Assembly: GCF_016919385.1 (NCBI RefSeq)
Contig: NZ_CP070351.1
Coordinates: 4,030,001-4,094,000 of the forward strand
Length of the DNA: 64,000 bases
Reading direction: 5' to 3'
DNA from: Gordonia sp. PDNC005
GTDB lineage: Bacteria > Actinomycetota > Actinomycetes > Mycobacteriales > Mycobacteriaceae
Position numbers and translations under genes: made by a program. This document shows positions 32,370-40,509 of the stretch, piece after piece. Positions within the stretch are counted from its first letter, which is position 1. Each line of letters opens with the position of its first letter. The notes under the pieces are model-generated. The model was given only the letters and a program-made list of their open reading frames with translations. It was not told the DNA's origin and made no database searches.

Positions 32370-33623
32370 ATGACTTCCACTCTTGCTCGTCCCCTCCCCT
32401 CGACCACTGTCGAGATCGCGCCCGTTCGTCTCCGCGCAGTTCCGTCGCCGACGCCGCCGCATGTCGCGACAGCGGGTCTCCAGCTGTCGACGAAGGCCGC
32501 CGCGCTTGTTCTGCGTACTGCCCGCGTGTCGGGGCCGGTGTTCCGCGACGACACTGCCGCGGCCACCGGATTGTCGATCTCGACGGTGAACCGCCAGGTC
32601 AGCGCCCTGCTCAAGGCGGGGTTGATCCGGGAGCGCGCCGATCTGACACCCCCCGGCGCTGTGGGACGCCCCCGCGTCCCGTTCGAGATCAACACCAGCG
32701 GCTTCCTGACCGTCGGCATCCACATCGGCTACAAGACCACGTCGATCACGACCCACGACCTCATGCACCGTGTTGTCGGTGCCATCGCCATTCCGACACC
32801 GCAGGCCGGAACTCCCGAAGAAGTCGTCGCTGCAGTGGGCGCAAGCGCTCGCCGTTTCGCCGACCGCTGGGTTGGCAAGCGTCTGCTCTGGGCGGGTGTC
32901 GCCATCGGTGGACGGGTCGCGGATGGCGGTGTGGTTGATCATCCGCGTCTGGGCTGGTCGAACGTGCCCGTCGGGCGAGTCATCGCCGAGACGATCGGAC
33001 TGCCGGTCTCTGTCGCGTCGCATGTCGAGGCGATGGCCGCCGCGGAACTGGTCGTCAACACGCCGTCCGACCAGAGCCAGAACTTCTTGTACTTCTACGC
33101 CCGCGAAATGGTCGGCATCGCGTTCAGCGTGGACGGCACCGTTCACACTCCTGCTGCGGGTCCGCCCACGATCGGGCACTTCCCGACCGGCGAGACGACA
33201 CTGCTCGATCCTGACCGCACCGGGCGTCTTGAAGACACCGTCGGCGATTCGGGTGTCCTGTACGCGGCGGAGAAGGCGGGCCTGTCGGTGTCGTCGATCG
33301 ACGAACTGCGTGCGGCCGCGCGGACCGGCAACACCGTCGCGCACGACATCCTGACCGAACGTGCCGAGATCCTCGGCCGGACCGTCGCGTTGATCTCGGA
33401 CATCTTCAACCCGGATCACGTGATTCTGGGTGGGCAGGCCTTCACCGACTACCCCGAAGCTCTGCCCGCGGTCAGCAAGGCACTGCGCGCAACGTCGGTT
33501 GTCACCCAGCGTGATGTCCGCGTCGCGCGATCGGCGATCACCGTCCAGCAGAAGGCCGCGGGTGCCGTCGCTCTCGATGCGATCTACGCCGACCCGCTCG
33601 AAGCTCTCTCGCACACCGCCTGA
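32370..33623 (+). CDS. ROK-family transcriptional regulator
   Basis: 417 residues: N-terminal winged helix-turn-helix (DDTAAATGLSISTVNRQVSALLKAGLIRE, about 65-93) followed by a ROK sugar-kinase-like domain. The zinc motif normally present in ROK proteins (C-x-C-G-x2-G-C after GH) is absent; the segment reads IGHFPTGETTLLDPDRTG. The sugar-binding GH is kept but the ATP-site residues look eroded, so it is probably a regulator only. M. tuberculosis Rv0485, beside the mycothiol gene mshA, may be a relative (from memory). It is preceded by the leader peptide ORF. Confidence 0.85.
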   Translation: MTSTLARPLPSTTVEIAPVRLRAVPSPTPPHVATAGLQLSTKAAALVLRTARVSGPVFRDDTAAATGLSISTVNRQVSALLKAGLIRERADLTPPGAVGRPRVPFEINTSGFLTVGIHIGYKTTSITTHDLMHRVVGAIAIPTPQAGTPEEVVAAVGASARRFADRWVGKRLLWAGVAIGGRVADGGVVDHPRLGWSNVPVGRVIAETIGLPVSVASHVEAMAAAELVVNTPSDQSQNFLYFYAREMVGIAFSVDGTVHTPAAGPPTIGHFPTGETTLLDPDRTGRLEDTVGDSGVLYAAEKAGLSVSSIDELRAAARTGNTVAHDILTERAEILGRTVALISDIFNPDHVILGGQAFTDYPEALPAVSKALRATSVVTQRDVRVARSAITVQQKAAGAVALDAIYADPLEALSHTA

Positions 33624-33658
33624 TCGGCCGACCTCCTCTTGTCGTTTCCCTTGCGTTG

Positions 33659-33720
33659 ACCATTACCGCTCAGCACCACTAGGTGCTCTGAGCGTGATGC
33701 TTCTGCTGAGCGGTAGTGGT
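33659..33720. repeat. Long inverted repeat with a competing inner hairpin
   Basis: Arms 33659-33675 and 33704-33720 (17 bases, one mismatch, core TACCGCTCAGCA) can pair. The inner bases AGCACC/GGTGCT (33672-33677 and 33682-33687) form an alternative hairpin using part of the left arm, so the two folds exclude each other. It lies 36 bases after the ROK stop. It may terminate ROK transcription or switch the downstream gene. Confidence 0.6.
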
Positions 33721-33787
33721 TAAACGCGGGCGGTTAGGTCTGGGCGTGTTCACGTGTTCGGGCACCAGGTCGCGTTACGCTTCGCCC

Positions 33788-34237
33788 ATGTCTGAGCCGG
33801 AGAAGCCTGACGAGGGTCAGCGGACGTACGACGCGATGTGGCTGTTCAGCAAGTCGCAGGAGCAGGCGGTGAGGGTCGCGTCCGAGACGTTGCACAAGAT
33901 TCGCGGAATGGCGGTGGCCGGTGCCTCGGCGGGCGCCGCCGCCCCGGATGAACTGATGCGGCAGGTCGCTGAACTGAGCGGAGCGGTGACGAGCCTGGCG
34001 GGAAGCGCCACCGGCGTCGCCGGGGCAGTCGCTCAGCCGATGCAGGATTTCATCGTCCAACAGCGGAAGCTCGCCGAGACGATCGCCAAGTTCGCCGAGG
34101 TCCAGGCAGAGCTGTCTGGTGTCGTCGCCGAGTTCGCTCAGCGACAGGCGGCGACGGTCGCGGCGCTGGAGAAGGTGACGACGCCGGTTCTGGGCCTGAT
34201 GGGTGCGCAACAGAACGACGACGACGCTCACGCGTGA
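33788..34237 (+). CDS. Hypothetical helical protein
   Basis: 149 residues without a recognised family. It is almost entirely helical and Ala/Glu/Gln-rich, with heptad-like patterns (QQRKLAETIAKFAEVQAELSGVVAEFAQRQAATVAAL) suggesting a coiled coil, and an acidic tail QNDDDAHA. No signal peptide or membrane segment is visible. Size and amphipathic helices resemble phasin-like granule proteins, but no motif proves this. It is followed by a strong hairpin. Confidence 0.6.
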   Translation: MSEPEKPDEGQRTYDAMWLFSKSQEQAVRVASETLHKIRGMAVAGASAGAAAPDELMRQVAELSGAVTSLAGSATGVAGAVAQPMQDFIVQQRKLAETIAKFAEVQAELSGVVAEFAQRQAATVAALEKVTTPVLGLMGAQQNDDDAHA

Positions 34238-34245
34238 CGCGTCGA

Positions 34246-34276
34246 CTCCCGCTAATGGTCTGACAATTAGCGGGAG
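34246..34276. terminator. Bidirectional terminator hairpin
   Basis: CTCCCGCTAAT (34246-34256) pairs perfectly with ATTAGCGGGAG (34266-34276) around a nine-base loop. It lies between two convergent genes, nine bases after the hypothetical gene stop and 31 bases before the end of the ABC permease gene, so it can serve both strands. Confidence 0.8.
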
Positions 34277-34307
34277 CCGAGAGGTGTAGCGGGAAAGCGG
34301 CCGGGGC

Positions 34308-35141
34308 CTAGTCGGCGGTACGCCGACGGAAAGCGCGCAGGGCGAACGGCGCGAAGATCGCGGTGAGAGCCACCGACCAGATGATCGTCGCGAGGATCGG
34401 GTGCTGCAGTGGCAGTGCACTCGCGTCGGTGGCTTTCGGGCCGTTGCCCCATAGCTGGCGCATAGCCTGGACCAGCGACGACACCGGGTTCCACTCAGCG
34501 ATCGTCCTCAACCATGTCGCCATCGGCGCGGTCGGAACAAACGCGTTCGACAGGAACGTCAGCGGGAAGAGCAGCGTGAACATGAAGCCGTTCACGGCCT
34601 CAACCGACTTGAGCCACGATCCGATGAGAATGCCGAACCAGATGATCCCGAAACCGAACACCAGGACCAGGGCGAAGCCGAGGACCGCTTCCGGGAACGA
34701 CGTGTGGATCCGCCATCCGATCACGAGACCCGTCAGCGCCATCACGACGATCCCGATGGACGAGTGCATCAACGATGCGATCGCCCGACCCAAAAGGTAC
34801 GACGTCCGGTTGATCGGGAGCGAACGGAAGCGATCGACGATGCCCTTGTCGACGTCGGCCGTGATGCCGTTCGCGACGATGAACGCGGTGAACACTATCG
34901 TCTGGCCCATGATGCCGGGAAGCAGGTACTCGCGGTAGCTGCCGCCGCCGGGGACCGGCATCGCCGGACCGAACACGAATGCGAAGAGCACCACGAACAT
35001 GATCGGTTGAACAGTGACGTCGGACAGCATCTCGGGCATGCGTTTGGTGTGGATCATGCTGCGTTGCACCATGATCGACGTTTGACGCCAGAGACTCGGC
35101 GGGTCGATGGCCAGTCGGGGGTCGATTGCGGGTGCGCTCAT
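34308..35141 (-). CDS. ABC-2 type permease, DrrB-like
   Basis: 277 residues with six membrane segments and the EYLLPGIMGQTIVF segment common to daunorubicin-type drug exporters. A soluble N-terminus precedes an amphipathic helix. Partner of the upstream ATPase, whose stop it overlaps by four bases (ATGA). DrrAB-like pairs export lipophilic compounds or lipids. No antibiotic biosynthesis gene lies nearby, so the substrate is unknown. Confidence 0.87.
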   Translation of the reverse strand: MSAPAIDPRLAIDPPSLWRQTSIMVQRSMIHTKRMPEMLSDVTVQPIMFVVLFAFVFGPAMPVPGGGSYREYLLPGIMGQTIVFTAFIVANGITADVDKGIVDRFRSLPINRTSYLLGRAIASLMHSSIGIVVMALTGLVIGWRIHTSFPEAVLGFALVLVFGFGIIWFGILIGSWLKSVEAVNGFMFTLLFPLTFLSNAFVPTAPMATWLRTIAEWNPVSSLVQAMRQLWGNGPKATDASALPLQHPILATIIWSVALTAIFAPFALRAFRRRTAD

Positions 35142-36133
35142 GCGCTCGCTCCTTCAGAATCGGAAGCGGATTCGGAGCCCGGCTCGGCACGATGACCGGT
35201 GAGGCTGAGGAAGACGTCGTCAAGGCTCGGGCGCGACAAACCGATGTCGTCGAGCGCGATCCCCGACTCGTCGAGCAGGCCTGCGACGCGGGTGAGGTCG
35301 GCGAGCCCGCCCGCAGGAACGGTGAGGGTGCGCGCGTGCTCGTCCACGAACACGTCGCCCGCCACCTGGTCGAGGATCGCCCGGGCCGCGTTCAGGTCGG
35401 CGGCGTGGGTGACCGTGGTGATCAGGCTGGCCGCCCCCGCCTGCGTCTTCAATTCCAGCGGAGTGCCCTCGGCGATGATCTTTCCCGCATCGACGACGAC
35501 GATGCGGTCGGCCAGTTGATCGGCCTCCTCCAGATACTGGGTGGTCAGCACCAGCGTGGTTCCCGCGGCGACGAGTCCTCGCAGTACGTCCCACAGTTCG
35601 TTGCGGCTGTGCGGGTCGAGGCCGGTCGTCGGCTCGTCGAGGAACAAGACCGGCGGTGCGGCGATCAAGCTGACCGCGAGGTCGATCCGACGTCGCATGC
35701 CGCCCGAGTATTCGCGGACCGTCTTGTCTCCTGCATCGGTGAGGGAGAACTGGTGGAGCAGTTGCTCAGTGCGTTCTTTCAGCGCCTTGCGGCCGATGCC
35801 GTAGAGGCCGCCGATCATGCGCATGTTCTCGCGCCCGGTCAGCAATTCGTCGACTGTTGCGGCCTGGCCGGTGAGACCCATGCTGCGCCGGACGGCGTCC
35901 GGGTTCTCGCGGACGTCGAAGCCATTGATTCGTGCGGTGCCCGACGTAGGGTTGCTGAGGGTGGTCATCATGCGGACGGTTGTCGTCTTGCCTGCGCCGT
36001 TCGGGCCGAGCATGCCGAGGACGGTGCCGGTCGGGACGGCGAAGCTCACGCCGTCGACCGCAGTGAAATCGCCGAAGCGCTTGACCAGGTCGACGGCTTC
36101 GACTGCTAAGGATGCGTCGTGTCGATTGTTCAC
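35138..36133 (-). CDS. ABC transporter ATPase, DrrA-like
   Basis: 331 residues. Walker A GPNGAGKTT, signature YSGGMRRR, Walker B VLFLDEPTTGLD and the switch region TTQYLEEAD are intact. The C-terminal region (about 230-320) is the DrrA-type extension used for permease coupling, ending LSRPSLDDVFLSLTGH. GTG 36133 was taken; an upstream GTG at 36169 is possible. With the adjacent permease it makes a two-gene exporter of the daunorubicin-resistance type. Confidence 0.88.
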   Translation of the reverse strand: MNNRHDASLAVEAVDLVKRFGDFTAVDGVSFAVPTGTVLGMLGPNGAGKTTTVRMMTTLSNPTSGTARINGFDVRENPDAVRRSMGLTGQAATVDELLTGRENMRMIGGLYGIGRKALKERTEQLLHQFSLTDAGDKTVREYSGGMRRRIDLAVSLIAAPPVLFLDEPTTGLDPHSRNELWDVLRGLVAAGTTLVLTTQYLEEADQLADRIVVVDAGKIIAEGTPLELKTQAGAASLITTVTHAADLNAARAILDQVAGDVFVDEHARTLTVPAGGLADLTRVAGLLDESGIALDDIGLSRPSLDDVFLSLTGHRAEPGSESASDSEGASA

Positions 36134-36184
36134 ACGATCACCGTACGGCGAGGGTGTGACATCCTCCACCGATTTTCGAGTCGA

Positions 36185-36949
36185 TCAGCCGAGGATCGCC
36201 CTGCGGTCGGAGTGCAGGAACGTGACCAACGTGGTTGCGCCACACAGCAGCCCGGTCGCCAGGATTACCTGAGGCCCGGTGAACACCGAGGCGACGACAC
36301 CGCCGACGCCGGCTCCGGCGAGGAAGCCGACGTAGACCATCGCGTAACCGAGCCAGTCGTAGACGGTTCCGCCGCCCGTCAGGTGACGCTCGATGCCCTG
36401 GCCGAGCTTCACAAGCGTGCCCGTGACATACGACAGTGGCACGGAGACCTCGCCGTTCTTGACGAACGACGTGTTCAGCGCACCGATGGCGAAGGTGATG
36501 ACGACGATCGGCAGAAACCGGACCTCGGGCTCGTCGAACCCGTCGTAGGCGAAGTCGAGGCCTGCGGCGGCGAGCAGCCCCGCGGTGGTCAAGACCGTCG
36601 GTCCGTGCGGATGGTTCTGCCAGAACCGGCGGCGGCAGAACGACGCCGCCCAGACGCCGGCGACGAAGGCGACGATGAGCACGATCGCTGCGACAGCTCC
36701 CGCACCCGCGACCTTCTGGGTGTTCGAGACGTCGAACCAGGAGACCACCGCGCGCTCGGTGTTGCCGGTCATGAACGTGACGAAGTATCCGGCGCTGTGG
36801 AGGAAGGCAACGGCTCCGACCATTCCGGCCACGCCGGCGAGCAACCAGGAGAGTCTCGCGTCGGAGCCGACAGCGGTCTCCCGGCTGACGACGGGCCCGT
36901 GTGTGTTCGGGCTCATGATGTCCAGGCGGCGAACGTTGGGGTCATGCAC
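36185..36949 (-). CDS. DUF1275 (YoaK-type) membrane protein
   Basis: 254 residues with six to seven membrane helices after a soluble N-terminus. Family blocks: VGAVAFLHSAGYFVTFMTGNTERAV near the first helix and LNTSFVKNGEVSVPLSYVTGTLVKLGQ later. The function of DUF1275 is unknown. ATG 36949 or ATG 36916 may start it. It is 51 bp upstream of the ABC ATPase gene on the same strand, possibly co-transcribed. Confidence 0.83.
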   Translation of the reverse strand: MHDPNVRRLDIMSPNTHGPVVSRETAVGSDARLSWLLAGVAGMVGAVAFLHSAGYFVTFMTGNTERAVVSWFDVSNTQKVAGAGAVAAIVLIVAFVAGVWAASFCRRRFWQNHPHGPTVLTTAGLLAAAGLDFAYDGFDEPEVRFLPIVVITFAIGALNTSFVKNGEVSVPLSYVTGTLVKLGQGIERHLTGGGTVYDWLGYAMVYVGFLAGAGVGGVVASVFTGPQVILATGLLCGATTLVTFLHSDRRAILG

Positions 36950-37073
36950 TCGATTGTGCAGACACCACGAGGCTGGCGCCGTTGTCGGTGCGACGACTCA
37001 CATCGCATGTGGCACAGTGAATCTCACCTGTTCACGGGGTTGTCACTTAGGAGAAACCCGCGTCGCGTAGTGC

Positions 37074-37973
37074 TCAGGTCGCGTGGCGGTTCTTGGTGGT
37101 GACAGCCCAGGCGTGCAGTCGTCGGTAACCGCGAACGGACAGTGTCGGGATGGGTCGGACGCGGAACTGCTCGTCACCCTTCAGATCGACGGAGATGTTC
37201 TCGTCGACCAGTGTGGTGCCCGAGTGTGCGGAACTCGCGAGGCGGGCGGCGATGTTGACGGGTTCGCCGAACACGTCGCCGAGACGAGTGAGGGCATGGC
37301 CGCGTGCGATGCCGATCCGGAGCGTGGGCAGTTCGCCTCCCGAGCTCAGCGCGTGCAGCGCGACGGCGGTCTCCGCGGCCGCGTGGGCGTCGGGGGAGGT
37401 GAACATGACGGCGTCGCCGATCGCTTTGACCACTCGCCCGCCGTTGGCGACGACGATGCTGTGCGCGGACGACTCGAACGTCTCCAGCAGATCCTCGAGC
37501 TCGGCCATGGCGAGTTTCCGCGACATCGACGTATAGCCGACGATGTCGGCGAATCCGATCACCGTGTCGGCCTCGTCCTCGTCCTGATCCCTCGCCGTCA
37601 GGTACGACTCCAGATGGCGGCGCCACACAAGTGTCTGCAAATGGGCGAGCGCGTCGATCATCTGGTCGGTGGTGGCCTCGATGTCGTCGTTTGCGGCGAG
37701 AAGGCGGATCTGTTCGGCCTGCCATTCGGCCAGACGTGCCGTCGCCTGTCCGATCGAGCGCGCGGCGGCGAGCTGGGCCGACGTGTCCATCGCATGGTCG
37801 CCCTGTACGTAGATCGCAAGCGCCGCAAGGTCTTCGGTTGTGAATCGGTGCCCGGTGGCGCCGGTGTCCTGTGCGAAGCCGAAGGCGTTCCAGAAGCGCT
37901 GTGCGTAGTCGTGATCGAGCTGCAGGGCGTCGACGAGCTCTTCGCGCGTGTAACTGACCTGTTCGTCAGACAC
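37074..37973 (-). CDS. Class III adenylate cyclase with N-terminal regulatory domain
   Basis: 299 residues. The first 120 form a helical regulatory region like that of mycobacterial Rv1264-type soluble cyclases. The catalytic domain has the metal aspartates in IGFADIVGYTSMSR and GGRVVKAIGDAVMF (with the adenine-selective Lys), then GEPVNIAARLAS with transition-state Asn and Arg. It makes cAMP as a soluble homodimer. GTG 37973 overlaps the 3' end of the tandem TetR gene by eight bases, so the two are co-translated. The signal it senses is not visible. Confidence 0.88.
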   Translation of the reverse strand: MSDEQVSYTREELVDALQLDHDYAQRFWNAFGFAQDTGATGHRFTTEDLAALAIYVQGDHAMDTSAQLAAARSIGQATARLAEWQAEQIRLLAANDDIEATTDQMIDALAHLQTLVWRRHLESYLTARDQDEDEADTVIGFADIVGYTSMSRKLAMAELEDLLETFESSAHSIVVANGGRVVKAIGDAVMFTSPDAHAAAETAVALHALSSGGELPTLRIGIARGHALTRLGDVFGEPVNIAARLASSAHSGTTLVDENISVDLKGDEQFRVRPIPTLSVRGYRRLHAWAVTTKNRHAT

Positions 37974-39141
37974 CGAGAAGTCCCTTCATCAGGTACGCCA
38001 TCCGGGCTGCGAATTCGGGCCGCGCTGTGCTGCGCGGCAGTCGTTCCGCGTCGTTCACGATCGCCAAGGCGGCGTGGACGACAAGGCCTGTCGTTTCGAC
38101 ACTGCGCTCCGGCGCGTACTCGGTCAGCAGCTGGATCCACCGTGCCACATAGCGGCGCTGGCTGGCCACGAGTTCGCCTGCATGAGGATCACCCGCGAGC
38201 GAATATCCACTCGTCAACGCCACTATGAGGTCGGGTGACGAGGTGATGACGTGCACGTATGTGTCGACGAGCGACCGGAGGCGGACGGCGGGATCCGGGC
38301 TCGCCGCGTACGACACCATCGCCCACGCGTCGAGCTGGTTGCCGCTTCGCTGACCGATCGCGAGAAGGATTGCGTTCTTCGACGGGAAGTGCTTGTAGAC
38401 GCTTGGGCCGGTGATCCCGACGGCGGCACCGATGTCGTCCACACCTGTGCCCGCGAAGCCGTTGCGGGAGAACAGGACGGCGGCCGCGTCCAGGATCTCG
38501 TCGCGGCGGGTGCGCGGTGCCTCGATGCCGGCGGGTTCGGTCAGCGGAGTCGCATCGCTCGGGGTGAGCCGCAGGATCTGACGGAGCAGGGCGAGCAACT
38601 CCGCCTCGACGTTGAGGGGGACGGTCCGCACCGCACGTCCGACCACGCTGCCCACCACGCTGAGCACGGCGCCCGCGAGATACATCGTCTCGCGTTCGGT
38701 CAGATCGGGGCGGGTGGAGCCGATGGCCGATGCCCACTGGCGCAGGACGCTCCGAGTTCGCCGCACCACCTCGCGGTTCTGTTCGACGGACAGGTGTTGT
38801 CCCGACCACCGCCACAGGGATGTCGACTGGGGATTCGACATGCTCAGCCGGACGGCGGCCACCGCCAGCGCCTCGGCGGGGTCGTCGGCTTCGTCGAGAT
38901 TCGCAGCGGCGGTGTTCGCCTCCAGATCGTCGACGGAGGCCTGCACCGCGTCGAAGAGGAGTGCCTGCTTGTCCTCGAAATGCCGATAGACGGTCGGTGC
39001 GCTGACACCTGCGTGCCGAGCGATGTCCGCCACGCTGACGTGCGGGTATCCGCGATCGGCGAACAGCAGCGTCGCGGCATCGATCAGCTGACGCCTACGG
39101 TCGTTGGACCGGGCGCGGCGCACACCTGAAGTTGACGTCAT
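37966..39141 (-). CDS. Tandem TetR regulator (two TetR units, Mce3R-like)
   Basis: 391 residues containing two complete TetR repeats. The first helix-turn-helix is at about 30-60 (VSVADIARHAGVSAPTVYRHFEDK); the second begins near residue 210 and includes VDDIGAAVGITGPSVYKHFPSK. Such double-TetR chains are rare; mycobacterial Mce3R is the known example and represses lipid-metabolism genes. This gene is divergent from fadA-fadB, 127 bp apart, and overlaps the adenylate cyclase downstream. Regulation of the beta-oxidation operon is an inference from position. Confidence 0.85.
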   Translation of the reverse strand: MTSTSGVRRARSNDRRRQLIDAATLLFADRGYPHVSVADIARHAGVSAPTVYRHFEDKQALLFDAVQASVDDLEANTAAANLDEADDPAEALAVAAVRLSMSNPQSTSLWRWSGQHLSVEQNREVVRRTRSVLRQWASAIGSTRPDLTERETMYLAGAVLSVVGSVVGRAVRTVPLNVEAELLALLRQILRLTPSDATPLTEPAGIEAPRTRRDEILDAAAVLFSRNGFAGTGVDDIGAAVGITGPSVYKHFPSKNAILLAIGQRSGNQLDAWAMVSYAASPDPAVRLRSLVDTYVHVITSSPDLIVALTSGYSLAGDPHAGELVASQRRYVARWIQLLTEYAPERSVETTGLVVHAALAIVNDAERLPRSTARPEFAARMAYLMKGLLGV

Positions 39142-39224
39142 GGTGAACCGACCATAGCCGAACTGTGGACGAATTTGTATAGACCTGACCTCCCGGTATA
39201 GCCAAAACCGTTATTGGGGGTTAG

Positions 39225-39248
39225 CCTCATGGTCGTAACCATCTGAGG
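39225..39248. promoter_or_regulatory. Imperfect palindrome before fadA
   Basis: CCTCATGGT and ACCATCTGAGG pair around CGTA with a two-base bulge. The site lies 20 bases before the fadA start, between fadA and the divergent tandem TetR gene. It is a candidate operator, or a 5' UTR hairpin. Position and symmetry are the only evidence. Confidence 0.45.
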
Positions 39249-39268
39249 TTCGTGTGAAAGGAACACTT

Positions 39269-40480
39269 GTGTCCGACGAAGCATTCATCTACGAGGCGGT
39301 CCGTACGCCCCGTGGCAAGCAGCGCGGAGGCTCGCTGCACAGCGTCAAGCCGATCGACCTCGTCTCGGGTCTGATCGACGGACTCCTCGCCCGTCACGGC
39401 GATCTCGACCCGAAGGACATCAACGATGTCGTTCTCGGCGTCGTCTCCCCGGTCGGCGAGCAGGGTGCGGTCATCGCACGTACCGCAGCTCTCACGTCGG
39501 GTCTCGGCGAGACCGTGCCCGGCACCCAGATCAACCGCTTCTGCGCATCGGGCCTCGAGGCCGTGAACCTGGCTGCCGCCAAGGTCCGCTCGGGCTTCGA
39601 CGACCTGGTCCTCGCCGGCGGTGTCGAGTCGATGTCGCGCGTGCCGATGGGCAGCGACGGCGGCGCACTCTTCATGGACCCCGCCACCGCGTACGACAAC
39701 TACATCGCACCGCAGGGCATCGGCGCCGACCTCATCGCCACCATCGAGGGCTTCTCGCGTGACGACGTAGACGCATACGCCGCCGAGTCGCAGCGTCGCG
39801 CCGCACAGGCGTGGGACGAGGGTCGCTTCTCGAAGTCGATCATCCCCGTCAAGGACATCAACGGCGTCACGCTCCTCGACAACGATGAGCACCGTCGTCC
39901 CGGCACCACCGCCGAGAGCCTCGGCAAGCTGAAGCCCGCATTCGCAGGCCTCGCCGCCATGGCGGGCTTCGACGACGTCGTGATGCAGAAGTACCCGAAT
40001 GTCGAGCAGGTCAACCACGTCCACACCGGCGGCAACAGCTCCGGCATCGTCGACGGTTCCGGCCTGGTCCTCATCGGATCCGAGGAGGCGGGCAAGCGCA
40101 ACGGCCTGACTCCGCGCGGTCGCATCGTCTCGTACGGCGAGATCGGTTCCGAGCCGTCGATCATGCTCACCGGCCCGACCCCGTCGACCGAGCTCGCTCT
40201 CAAGCGCGCAGGCCTGACCGTCGAGGACATCGACGTGTTCGAGCTCAACGAGGCCTTCGCCTCGGTCGTCATGAAGTGGATGAAGGACCTCAAGGTTCCC
40301 CACGAGAAGGTCAACATCAACGGTGGCGCCATCGCCCTCGGTCACCCGCTCGGCGCGACCGGTGCGATGATCCTCGGCAGCACCCTGGACGAGCTGGACC
40401 GCATCGGCGGCCGCTACGGCCTGGTCACCCTCTGCATCGGTGGCGGCATGGGTGTCGCAACCGTCATCGAGCGCCTCTGA
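39269..40480 (+). CDS. fadA: Acetyl-CoA acyltransferase (thiolase), beta subunit of fatty-acid oxidation complex
   Basis: 403 residues. Thiolase that cleaves 3-ketoacyl-CoA. The nucleophilic Cys lies in [10 protein letters not shown], the catalytic His in the NEAFA region ([11 protein letters not shown]) and GHPLGATGA, and the second Cys in [12 protein letters not shown] 39269 has GAAAGGAA upstream. The gene is followed by fadB after 29 bp; together they form the trifunctional beta-oxidation complex FadAB of mycobacteria (Rv0859/Rv0860). Codons are strongly biased to C/G third positions, as in highly expressed genes. Confidence 0.94.
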   Translation: MSDEAFIYEAVRTPRGKQRGGSLHSVKPIDLVSGLIDGLLARHGDLDPKDINDVVLGVVSPVGEQGAVIARTAALTSGLGETVPGTQINRFCASGLEAVNLAAAKVRSGFDDLVLAGGVESMSRVPMGSDGGALFMDPATAYDNYIAPQGIGADLIATIEGFSRDDVDAYAAESQRRAAQAWDEGRFSKSIIPVKDINGVTLLDNDEHRRPGTTAESLGKLKPAFAGLAAMAGFDDVVMQKYPNVEQVNHVHTGGNSSGIVDGSGLVLIGSEEAGKRNGLTPRGRIVSYGEIGSEPSIMLTGPTPSTELALKRAGLTVEDIDVFELNEAFASVVMKWMKDLKVPHEKVNINGGAIALGHPLGATGAMILGSTLDELDRIGGRYGLVTLCIGGGMGVATVIERL

Positions 40481-40509
40481 CGGCCACGGAACAAAAGGAA
40501 AAGACTTTC

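Noticed and set aside
34308-36133. DrrAB-like pair as a drug biosynthesis and resistance locus
   Set aside because: No biosynthetic gene lies nearby; such pairs are common as general lipid or drug exporters.
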